Origin: Sphingomonadales bacterium
Lineage (GTDB): Bacteria > Pseudomonadota > Alphaproteobacteria > Sphingomonadales > Sphingomonadaceae
DNA: 64,000 nucleotides
NCBI GenBank assembly: GCA_027490095.1
Contig: JAIXYT010000033.1
Coordinates: forward strand, 62,001 to 126,000
Direction of reading: 5' to 3'
Shown here: piece by piece, positions 56,259 through 64,000 of the stretch
Layout: each line of letters opens with the position of its first letter
How positions within the stretch are numbered: position 1 is the first letter of the stretch
Position numbers and translations under genes: made by a program
The notes under the pieces: generated by a model
Database searches by the model: none
Told to the model about the DNA's origin: nothing
The model's input: the letters and a program-made list of their open reading frames with translations, nothing else

Positions 56259-56366
56259 TTCAAGTCCTCGAAGAGCAGTCGCTATGGGCAAGATGCATGG
56301 GGCGACCCCATGTGTCCGGCGCTGCCTCTAGGCCAACGCCCGGGAAAAGGCAAGGAAATGCCGTGT

Positions 56367-56380
56367 GGTATTATGATACC
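56367..56380. promoter_or_regulatory. Palindrome ggtat-tatg-atacc upstream of rplM
   Basis: A perfect 5-base inverted repeat around tatg in an AT-rich pocket between the DUF2237 stop and the rplM promoter region. It could be an operator or a small hairpin; no factor can be named. Confidence 0.3.
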
Positions 56381-56399
56381 GCCAAGCGGATGCGCCCGC

Positions 56400-56777
56400 T
56401 CAGCGGTCGGTTTCCTCGGCGGCAAACGCCTGCAGATGCCCCAGCGCGACCACTTCGGTGGCCCGCGCATTCGTTGCCTCCAGAACCACCGGCGGGGCGC
56501 AGCCGGCCTGGCGCGCCTCCTCCCAGCGGTCGGCGCACAGGCACCAGCGGTCGCCGGGTTTCAGCCCGGCAAAGCCATATTCCGGGCGCGCGCTCGACAG
56601 GTCGTTGTTCATCTCCTTCGAGAAGGCGAGGAACTCCTCCGTCACGATCGCGCACACCAGATGCCGGCCCTGGTCGCCGGGGTCGGCCGTGCAGCAGCCG
56701 TCGCGGAACCAGCCGGTCAGCGGGTTCATCGAGCAGGGCTGCAGGGGTTGCCCAAGAAGATTTCGGTTGGCGGTCAT
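56400..56777 (-). CDS. DUF2237 family protein
   Basis: A 125-residue protein with the DUF2237 pattern: NLLGQPLQPCSMNPLTGWFRDGCC, HLVCAIVTEEFLAFSK, GLKPGDRWCLCADRWEEA and VVLEATNARA. Several conserved Cys suggest metal or redox chemistry; no function is known. ATG at 56777 with gaaagga upstream. Follows ctaA by 80 bases on the same strand. Confidence 0.82.
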   Translation of the reverse strand: MTANRNLLGQPLQPCSMNPLTGWFRDGCCTADPGDQGRHLVCAIVTEEFLAFSKEMNNDLSSARPEYGFAGLKPGDRWCLCADRWEEARQAGCAPPVVLEATNARATEVVALGHLQAFAAEETDR

Positions 56778-56857
56778 GGGGTCCGATCTCTCGAAAGGAA
56801 AAGGCTGCACCCGTCCGCGATCCGTGTCGAGGCGGGACCTGCGGATTGACCCGGAAT

Positions 56858-57907
56858 TCACACGGTCCGCGCGCGTCCGATCGCGTGGCATCCCCAGGCT
56901 GTGGACGCCACGACCAGCGCGCCGACAGCCTGGTGCAGCACGGCCAGCGTGATGTCGACGCCCGTCATGACCACCGCGATCCCGAGCAGGATCTGGATGC
57001 CGAAGGCGCTGTGGATCGCGACGGAGGCCGCCCGGTCGCCTGCCCTGCGCGCCGCGCGCGACAGAACGACAAGCGCGGCGACCGCGACCCAGGCCCACCA
57101 GCGGTGCACGAAATGGGTGAGATAGGGATCGTCCACCAGGCTGGAGAGCCCGGTCCAATCGGCATTTTCGGGGAAGATGCGCCCGTTCATCAGCGGCCAG
57201 CTGTCGGCTGCGTGCCCCGCGTTCAGGCCGGCAACCCATGCGCCGAACAGCAGCTGGACGAACAGCACCAGCCCGACACCCACTGCAAGCGGCCGCAAGC
57301 GGGCAGGTCGGGCCGCCGGGTCGGCCGCAAGGCCGCGGAGATCGAGCGCCGTCCAGACCAGACCGGCAAGGATGAACAGCGCGGTCAGCAGATGCACCGC
57401 CAGGCGGACATGCGACACTTCGGTCCGTTCGGAGAGGCCCGACGTGACCATCCACCAGCCGATCGCACCCTGCAAGCCACCCAGAGCCAGCAGGGCGACG
57501 AGGCGCGGTCCATAGCCCGACGGGATGGCGCGGCGCAGCGCGAACCAAAGCAGCGGAAGTGCGAAGGCGAGCCCGATCAGGCGCCCGAGCAACCGGTGGA
57601 ACCACTCCCAGAAATAGATGAACTTGAAGTCCGACAGGCTCATGCCCCGGTTGATCTGCTGATATTCCGGGATCTGCCGATACTTTTCGAACTCGGCCGC
57701 CCATTCCGCCGCGTTCAGGGGCGGAAGGGCACCAGTCACGGGCTTCCATTCGGTGATCGAAAGGCCGCTTTCCGTCAGCCGGGTGATTCCACCCACCACC
57801 ACCATCAGGAAGACCAGTGCGGCGACCGACAGCAGCCAGGCCGCAAGCGCGGCCGGCCGCGCGGTGGCAGGCGTGTGGGCGGCGGGGGCGATTGCGGTGC
57901 TGGCCAT
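56858..57907 (-). CDS. ctaA: Heme A synthase (COX15/CtaA)
   Basis: Oxidises the C8 methyl of heme O to heme A for aa3-type cytochrome oxidase. 349 residues with eight membrane segments and the conserved His set H104 (EWFHRLLGR), H166/H172 (VSHVRLAVH), H268 (FVHRWW) and H325 (VLHQAVG). GGITRLTESGLSITEWKP near residue 39 is typical of the COX15 branch. Divergent from psd. Confidence 0.94.
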   Translation of the reverse strand: MASTAIAPAAHTPATARPAALAAWLLSVAALVFLMVVVGGITRLTESGLSITEWKPVTGALPPLNAAEWAAEFEKYRQIPEYQQINRGMSLSDFKFIYFWEWFHRLLGRLIGLAFALPLLWFALRRAIPSGYGPRLVALLALGGLQGAIGWWMVTSGLSERTEVSHVRLAVHLLTALFILAGLVWTALDLRGLAADPAARPARLRPLAVGVGLVLFVQLLFGAWVAGLNAGHAADSWPLMNGRIFPENADWTGLSSLVDDPYLTHFVHRWWAWVAVAALVVLSRAARRAGDRAASVAIHSAFGIQILLGIAVVMTGVDITLAVLHQAVGALVVASTAWGCHAIGRARTV

Positions 57908-58014
57908 GGTGCAGCCCCCATAGACCTCTCGTGGCGGGGGAAAAAGTGCCCCGCCGTCGCACGGGCTTGCCGCATGGGCCTTCCGGAAACGCCAAGGAAC
58001 GCCTAGGTTCAGGC

Positions 58015-58830
58015 ATGATGTCCGACGACAAGACCCCCGAAATTCCGGCCGAACCGGCGCCGACCGCCGTTTCGTCCGCGCCTGCAGCCGACACCCCCAG
58101 GCCCATTGCCCCCCATGCGGCAGGCTCGGCCCCGGCGGCCTGGCAATGGCCGTCCATCCACCCCGAAAGCTACCGCTTTGCCGGCATGTCGGGCGCGATC
58201 GCGCTGGTCTGCTTCCTGGCAGGCTGGAGCTTCCTTGGCTGGGTGCTGGTGGCGCTCACCGTCTTCATCTGTGCCTTCTTCCGTGATCCCAAGCGTGCCT
58301 CGCCTGCGGGAGAAGGGCTGATCCTGTCGCCGGCCGACGGTCTGGTCAGCCAGATCGTGACGGTGGAGCTGCCCCGCCAGCTGGTCGGCGAAGGCGCGCT
58401 CGCGGCTGGCACGGCAACCCGCATCTCGATCTTCATGTCGGTGTTCGACGTGCACATCAACCGTGCCCCGATCGGCGGCACCGTGACTCGCATGGCCTAT
58501 GTGCCCGGTGCCTTCCTGAATGCGGACCTCGACAAGGCGAGCGAGGAGAATGAGCGGCAGTATTTCCTGATCGAGGGGGCGGACGGCACGAAGGTCGGCT
58601 TTACCCAGATCGCCGGGCTGATCGCGCGCCGGATCATCGGCTTCGTGCGCGAGGGCTCGATGGTCGGCATGGGGCAGCGGGTCGGGCTGATCCGCTTCGG
58701 CAGCCGCGTCGACGTGTTCCTGCCTGACGGCTTTGCGCCGCAGGTCGTCAAGGGCCAGCGCGCAGTGGCGGGCGAAACCGTGCTTGCCGTCAAGGGGGCA
58801 GCGCCCGCGGTGCCGGGCGCAGTCCAGTGA
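58015..58830 (+). CDS. psd: Phosphatidylserine decarboxylase proenzyme
   Basis: Makes phosphatidylethanolamine. 271 residues: a Pro/Ala-rich lead, two membrane segments (about 55-90), FFRDPKR, SPADGLV, FMSVFDVHINRAPI, and the self-cleavage site in RFGSRVDVF where the Gly-Ser bond yields the pyruvoyl group. It is the short (archaeal-type) PSD form. The start is one of two tandem ATGs (58015, 58018). pssA follows after 21 bases. Confidence 0.93.
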   Translation: MMSDDKTPEIPAEPAPTAVSSAPAADTPRPIAPHAAGSAPAAWQWPSIHPESYRFAGMSGAIALVCFLAGWSFLGWVLVALTVFICAFFRDPKRASPAGEGLILSPADGLVSQIVTVELPRQLVGEGALAAGTATRISIFMSVFDVHINRAPIGGTVTRMAYVPGAFLNADLDKASEENERQYFLIEGADGTKVGFTQIAGLIARRIIGFVREGSMVGMGQRVGLIRFGSRVDVFLPDGFAPQVVKGQRAVAGETVLAVKGAAPAVPGAVQ

Positions 58831-58851
58831 TCGCCATCGTGGGCGCCGCCC

Positions 58852-59682
58852 GTGGCTGATCTGCCCCAGATTCCGGGCGCCCCGTCCTTGCCCTTGCGGG
58901 CGCTGATCCCGAACGCGATCACCATGCTGGCGCTGTGTTCGGGCGCCACGGGTGTCCGCTTCGCCATTTCCGGCGAGTATGACAAGGCCGCCGCAGCCAT
59001 CGTGATTGCGGCCCTGCTGGACGGCATCGACGGCCGGGTGGCGCGCCTGCTCAGGGGCACCAGCCGGTTCGGCGCCGAGCTCGATTCCCTCTCGGACGTG
59101 ACGGCGTTCGGGGTCGCGCCTGCCCTCATCCTCTATCTCTGGGCGCTCAACGATCTCGGCCGCTTCGGCTGGGTGGCCGCACTTGCGCTTGCCGTCTGCT
59201 GCGCGCTGCGGCTGGCGCGCTTCAACGCCGCGCTTGACCAGGAGGACATGCCCAAGAAGCGGCTCGGCTTCACCACGGGTGTGCCGGCACCGGCCGGCGC
59301 CGGCCTCGCGCTTTCGCCGCTGTTCTGGAACCTCGCGACCGACGGCTCGCTCGATGCCGACCCGCAGGCCCGCGCCGTCATCGTTGCCGCCGTGACTTTG
59401 GTCACCGCCTTCCTGATGGTGTCCGCACTGCCCGGCTGGGGCTTCAAGGCCGTGCGCATCCCGCGGTCTGCCAGGCTGTTCGTTCTGGCCGGCGTCGGCC
59501 TGTTCGCCGCAGCGCTTGCCCAGGCGCCCTGGATGACCCTGTTCAGCGTCGGGCTGGTCTATGCTCTTGCGTTCCCGTTCGCGAGTGTCCGCTATGCCGC
59601 CCTTCGCAAGGCCGAACTGGACGCGGCTAGGCTGCCAGCCGACGGGGACGGTGAAGCGCAACAGAAGCCGGACGGGGCCTGA
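58852..59682 (+). CDS. pssA: CDP-diacylglycerol--serine O-phosphatidyltransferase
   Basis: Makes phosphatidylserine for the decarboxylase upstream. 276 residues from the GTG at 58852, several membrane segments, and the CDP-alcohol transferase motif DGIDGRVARLLRGTSRFGAELDSLSD (Asp-Gly, Ala-Arg, Gly, Asp, Asp spacing intact; residues about 57-82). The last 56 bases overlap a convergent small gene. Confidence 0.93.
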   Translation: MADLPQIPGAPSLPLRALIPNAITMLALCSGATGVRFAISGEYDKAAAAIVIAALLDGIDGRVARLLRGTSRFGAELDSLSDVTAFGVAPALILYLWALNDLGRFGWVAALALAVCCALRLARFNAALDQEDMPKKRLGFTTGVPAPAGAGLALSPLFWNLATDGSLDADPQARAVIVAAVTLVTAFLMVSALPGWGFKAVRIPRSARLFVLAGVGLFAAALAQAPWMTLFSVGLVYALAFPFASVRYAALRKAELDAARLPADGDGEAQQKPDGA

Positions 59683-59860
59683 GCGCAACCACGTTCGATT
59701 CGCCTTCGGGCACAATTCGCGCCGGGATGCGCTGCGGTTGCGGCCCGGCAAGTGCCTGGGCGAGCCCCGGGGCAGCCCGCCACAAAAGCCCCGCATTGAG
59801 GCCAAGCGCCGCGAGCAGGGCGATGGGGCCGAGGAGGCCAAGAGCAGTCGCGGTCACCAT
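59627..59860 (-). CDS. Small SOS-controlled membrane protein, unknown
   Basis: A 77-residue protein: one hydrophobic segment at residues 3-31 (ATALGLLGPIALLAALGLNAGLLW), then a basic, Pro/Arg-rich tail ending RPRRLAA. ATG at 59860 has AAGGA eight bases upstream, a better site than most genes here. The promoter carries a perfect LexA box between -35 and -10. Small inner-membrane proteins under LexA in Caulobacter (SidA, DidA) block division; this one shares size and plan but I see no clear sequence likeness. It overlaps pssA by 56 bases at the 3' ends. Confidence 0.65.
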   Translation of the reverse strand: MVTATALGLLGPIALLAALGLNAGLLWRAAPGLAQALAGPQPQRIPARIVPEGESNVVALRPRPASVALHRPRRLAA

Positions 59861-59918
59861 GGGGCAGGTCCTTTCCGTCTGGCCGGTCCGCCTGTGGGCG
59901 AATCGGCTTGGACGACCG

Positions 59919-59947
59919 ATGTTCCGTTTTTGTTCCAACTGAGTCAA
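59919..59947 (-). promoter_or_regulatory. Promoter of the small membrane-protein gene
   Basis: Minus strand TTGACT (59942-59947), 17-base spacer, GAACAT (59919-59924). Start point would be near 59912, giving a leader of about 50 bases. The -10 is overlapped by the LexA box. Confidence 0.55.
59921..59935 (-). promoter_or_regulatory. LexA (SOS) box
   Basis: GAAC-aaaaacg-GAAC, an exact GAAC-N7-GAAC site, same form as the uvrB box in this window. It overlaps the spacer and -10 of the promoter reading into the 77-residue membrane protein. Confidence 0.75.
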
Positions 59948-59991
59948 GGCCCGGATCGACGCGGACGGGGATGGCATGCCCGCCGTCCGGC

Positions 59992-60020
59992 GTTACCCTC
60001 TTTTCTTTCACGGCGGTAAC
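59992..60020. promoter_or_regulatory. Inverted repeat gttacc/ggtaac upstream of acyl-CoA ligase
   Basis: gttacc (59992-59997) and ggtaac (60015-60020) flank a pyrimidine-rich spacer 30-55 bases before the ligase ATG. Could be an operator or a leader hairpin; not assignable. Confidence 0.3.
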
Positions 60021-60050
60021 AGGATAGAGCGCCGACGGAGGGAGACGCAC

Positions 60051-61679
<1,629 letters not shown>

Positions 61680-61687
61680 ACCCCGGG

Positions 61688-61748
61688 CCCATCCGCGCTC
61701 AGCGGATGGGCACTTGGCCCCATCCGCGTCTAGCGGATGGGCACTTGG
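61688..61748. terminator. Tandem duplicated hairpin between convergent genes
   Basis: Two 30-base copies with a 31-base period (61688-61717, 61719-61748). Each is an inverted repeat cccatccgc/gcggatggg followed by cacttgg. The right copy includes the last codons and stop of the DUF4136 gene, so the left copy looks like a duplication of that gene's 3' end. Likely ends both transcripts. Confidence 0.7.
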
Positions 61749-62323
61749 ACAGTCCGGCCGGCGGGCCCAGGGAAATCCTGGAACAGTGCCTGGGCAAGGA
61801 TCGGCGTCAGCGGCGTTCCGCGCTGGCCGTTCGCGGCCGTGTCCAGGCTGGCGCGGCCTTCCCAGACGGCCTGGGTGCCCGGGTTCTGCAGCAGGGTGAC
61901 CGAGAGCGTGGTCGTCGTTTCCACGTTGGGCGGCGGCGTGCCGCCGACGGGAAGCTGGACGCTGCCGCCCATTCCGACATTGCCCCGGGTGAAGCCGCCG
62001 CCGATTCCGACCGAGACGTTGGATTGCCGCGGCGCGCCCATGCGTTCGGTGGTGCGGACGTCGATCACGGCGGTGAACTGCGCGACCCCGGGGCTGGAGA
62101 CGGGCTCGAAGCCGTTGCGGCGGAGTTCGGCGCCGACCGCGTTCGCCTGGGTCTGGAACTCGAGGCTGTTCGCCATCGCCGGGTCTGCCGGCCGGATATA
62201 GACCGTGCCGCGCCCGATGGGCTGGCCCTGGTGGAAGCGCAGCACATTGGCCGTCGGCGTCGTGGAGCAGGCGGCGAGCGCGAGCCCGGTTGCGAGAAGA
62301 AGAGTTGCGGCAAGCGTGCGCAT
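61730..62323 (-). CDS. DUF4136-like lipoprotein
   Basis: A 197-residue lipoprotein: signal ending LALAACSTT with Cys19. The body shows the DUF4136 pattern (FHQGQPIGRGTVYIRPADP, EFQTQANAVGAELRRNGFEPV, FTAVIDVRTTER) with a Gly-rich insert (GIGGGFTRGNVGMGG) and a conserved end VWEGRASLDT. Function unknown. ATG at 62323. Confidence 0.75.
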   Translation of the reverse strand: MRTLAATLLLATGLALAACSTTPTANVLRFHQGQPIGRGTVYIRPADPAMANSLEFQTQANAVGAELRRNGFEPVSSPGVAQFTAVIDVRTTERMGAPRQSNVSVGIGGGFTRGNVGMGGSVQLPVGGTPPPNVETTTTLSVTLLQNPGTQAVWEGRASLDTAANGQRGTPLTPILAQALFQDFPGPAGRTVQVPIR

Positions 62324-62442
62324 CGACAGAAGGCCCTCGGATTGGCCCGGCAGAACGGCTGCCGGGCGCAGGAACACCGGTGGTTTACGCGGGCCTGTGC
62401 GGCTGCGCCAGTGTCTGCGGCATCGGTTGGGCGTGCGGCCGG

Positions 62443-64000
62443 TCAGTCATGGTCCATGCTGCCGATCGGCATGCCGGGGGGAATGCGGGGGTTCGAATCC
62501 GGCCGGGCCAGGGTGGCCGTGAGCGCGTCGCGGTCCTGCAGGAGGCGGGATAGGCCGAAGGCCCAGGCGCGCTGGGCCGGGTCGGTGGTGGCGCGCCCCG
62601 GAAGCGCACGGGCGAAGTCGGCGAGCTTCTGGTCGATCAGCAGGGCGACGTTCGGATCGAGGCCGGGCGCACGGGCGGTGCGTGCCAGCGCGAGGGCAAT
62701 GCGGGTCCCGATCCGCTGCTGGACATTGGCCAGGCGTGGGTCGGATTCGGCACGGGCGGCCCGGGTGAGGAGCGCGTCCACAAGCTCGGCGGGCGACGGC
62801 TGGGCGGGCGCGCGGCGGGACAGATCCGCCATGCGGGTCAGTCGCGCGGGGTGGAGCAGGGCGTCGAGCGTGACCTGCGCGCCGGCGTCGGTTGCAGCGA
62901 GCGGGTCGAACACGGTCCCGCCGCTGGTCGCGAAGATCTCGATGTCGGTCTGGCGGTCCGCGTCGCCCGACCAGCCGGCCGAGAGCAGCGGCACGAGGGG
63001 CTCGGGCACGTCGAGCGCGGACGGGGACAGGGTGGCAAGCAGCGACCCGAGTGCTGCGCGCTGGGCGTTCGGGGCAACGGGTTCGGCCCTGGGTTGCCGG
63101 CTGCCGGCGACCGCGTAGCGGCTGTCGAGGCCGCCGAGAAGCTTGGCGGCGGCTTCCACCTGGTAGCGGTGCATCAGCCAGATGGGCACGAACTTGCGGC
63201 GGAGGCTGGCGACGGGCTCGCCGGGGGCGAGCGCGGGGAGGCCGAAGCGGGCGACTGCGGCCTGGCGCACGGCCATCTGCCGGTCGAGTTCGGCGACCGG
63301 ATCGGCGCCGTCGTCCCACAGGCTGCCGTGGGGGTGGCCGGTGCCGACGTCGCGGGCCTGCTCGTCGGAGACGAAGCGCAGGCCCTGGGCCTCGGCGGCG
63401 TCCGCGAGCTTGCTGGCGGCGGCGTCGGGGTTTTCGCCCGTGGGTGCGGCATAGAGCCAGTTGATGGCGTGCAGGTCCCACTTGCCGAGCCCCACGCCAT
63501 AGGCATCGGACAGGTCGGGTGCGCCGTTGACCAGGCCGACGCGCGGGGCGGGGTAGTCCATCACCGAGGCGCGGTCCTGCGTGCTGCCGGCGAAGTTGTG
63601 GACGAGGCCCAGCGCGTGGCCAATCTCGTGCGCGGCGAGCTGCCGGATGCGGGCGAGCGCCACTTCGGCCGGGTCGTTCGGGCCGCCCTTGCCCACCTTG
63701 TCGGCGCCGACCAGGCCTTCGAAGATCAGCATGTCCTGCCGGACGCGGAGCGAGCCGAGGAGAACCGTGCCCTTCAGGATCTCGCCGGTGCGGGGATCGG
63801 TGACGCCATAGCCGTAGGACCAGCCGCGCGTCGCGCGGTTCACCCAGTTGACGACGTTGACCCGGATGTCGAGCGGGTCGACGCCTTCGGGGAGGATCTC
63901 GGCGCGGTAGGCATCGATGTAGCCGGCGGCCTCGAAGGCCTGGGCCCACCAGCGGGCGCCGTCGAGGAGGGCCGAGCGGATGGGCTCGGGGGCGGCGCTG
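62443..64000 (-). CDS. Zinc-dependent metalloprotease (DUF5117/DUF4953-like), partial
   Basis: The frame stays open to the right edge, so only the C-terminal 519 residues or so are here and the start lies outside. The zincin site HEIGHALGLVHNF is near the left of the visible part, preceded by PIRSALLDGARWWAQAFEAAGY and NWVNRATRGWSYGYG, which are typical of the DUF5117/DUF4953 family of exported metalloproteases. SVMDYPAPRV lies where a Met-turn is expected. The target is unknown. Confidence 0.85.
   Translation of the reverse strand, partial: SAAPEPIRSALLDGARWWAQAFEAAGYIDAYRAEILPEGVDPLDIRVNVVNWVNRATRGWSYGYGVTDPRTGEILKGTVLLGSLRVRQDMLIFEGLVGADKVGKGGPNDPAEVALARIRQLAAHEIGHALGLVHNFAGSTQDRASVMDYPAPRVGLVNGAPDLSDAYGVGLGKWDLHAINWLYAAPTGENPDAAASKLADAAEAQGLRFVSDEQARDVGTGHPHGSLWDDGADPVAELDRQMAVRQAAVARFGLPALAPGEPVASLRRKFVPIWLMHRYQVEAAAKLLGGLDSRYAVAGSRQPRAEPVAPNAQRAALGSLLATLSPSALDVPEPLVPLLSAGWSGDADRQTDIEIFATSGGTVFDPLAATDAGAQVTLDALLHPARLTRMADLSRRAPAQPSPAELVDALLTRAARAESDPRLANVQQRIGTRIALALARTARAPGLDPNVALLIDQKLADFARALPGRATTDPAQRAWAFGLSRLLQDRDALTATLARPDSNPRIPPGMPIGSMDHD

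Noticed and set aside
56778-58157. Upstream extension of DUF2237 to 585 residues
   Set aside because: It reads through ctaA in another frame; the ATG at 56777 with gaaagga gives the conserved DUF2237 start.

Overview
The window is GC-rich, densely packed bacterial DNA with short gaps and many 4-base start/stop overlaps. It most likely comes from an alphaproteobacterium of the order Sphingomonadales. This rests on the zeaxanthin-type carotenoid set (crtY, crtI, crtB, crtZ), the run lepB-rnc-era-recO-parC, LexA boxes of the alphaproteobacterial form GAAC-N7-GAAC, a ROSE-like leader before an Hsp20 gene, and the general gene content. The order-level assignment is inference from content, not from a marker gene. 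No rRNA, tRNA, CRISPR array or intact insertion sequence was seen.

Layout. 1-1.87 kb: a lower-GC EamA-type transporter followed by about 900 bases of non-coding DNA with a decayed IS3-family transposase fragment and an AT-rich stretch, which looks like an accessory island edge. 1.87-7.85 kb: a tight minus-strand operon coding for a membrane-anchored decapeptide-repeat protein, a large secreted protein (HExxH peptidase-like region, propeller, possible barrel) and a PrsW-type intramembrane protease. I recognise no described system with this combination. 8.1-10.6 kb: lytic transglycosylase, RlpA and tmk. 10.6-21 kb: a carotenoid region with a divergent P450 / ATP-grasp / fatty-acid-hydroxylase module, and an operon of membrane protein, CrtD-like desaturase, crtY, crtI, a MESH1-like HD hydrolase and crtB, closed by convergent crtZ. 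21-25.4 kb: DUF4403 lipoprotein, SOS-controlled uvrB, and DUF1826 behind a strong palindrome. 25.4-29 kb: a secreted esterase and two tandem secreted amidohydrolases. 29-34.4 kb: lepB-rnc-era-recO-parC.

34.5-43 kb: pgi, HAD hydrolase, rpmJ (L36), M14 carboxypeptidase, gpmA, purE-purK, TPR protein, DUF2855, an NTF2-like protein, and Hsp20 with a heat-shock promoter and RNA thermometer. 43.4-52 kb: alaS, ppx, rnd, aspS and a PGM1-like ATP-grasp peptide ligase. 52-57.9 kb: redoxin and DsbD, rpsI-rplM, DUF2237 and heme A synthase. 58-64 kb: psd-pssA, a small membrane protein with a textbook LexA box in its promoter, an acyl-CoA ligase, a DUF4136 lipoprotein, and the C-terminal part of a zinc metalloprotease that runs off the window.

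Most of the window is conserved core (translation, DNA repair, cell envelope, purine and phospholipid synthesis). The parts most worth a second look are the decapeptide-repeat / PrsW operon, the SOS-controlled small membrane protein next to pssA, the oxidative/ligase module beside the carotenoid genes, and several repeat or hairpin elements at gene ends.
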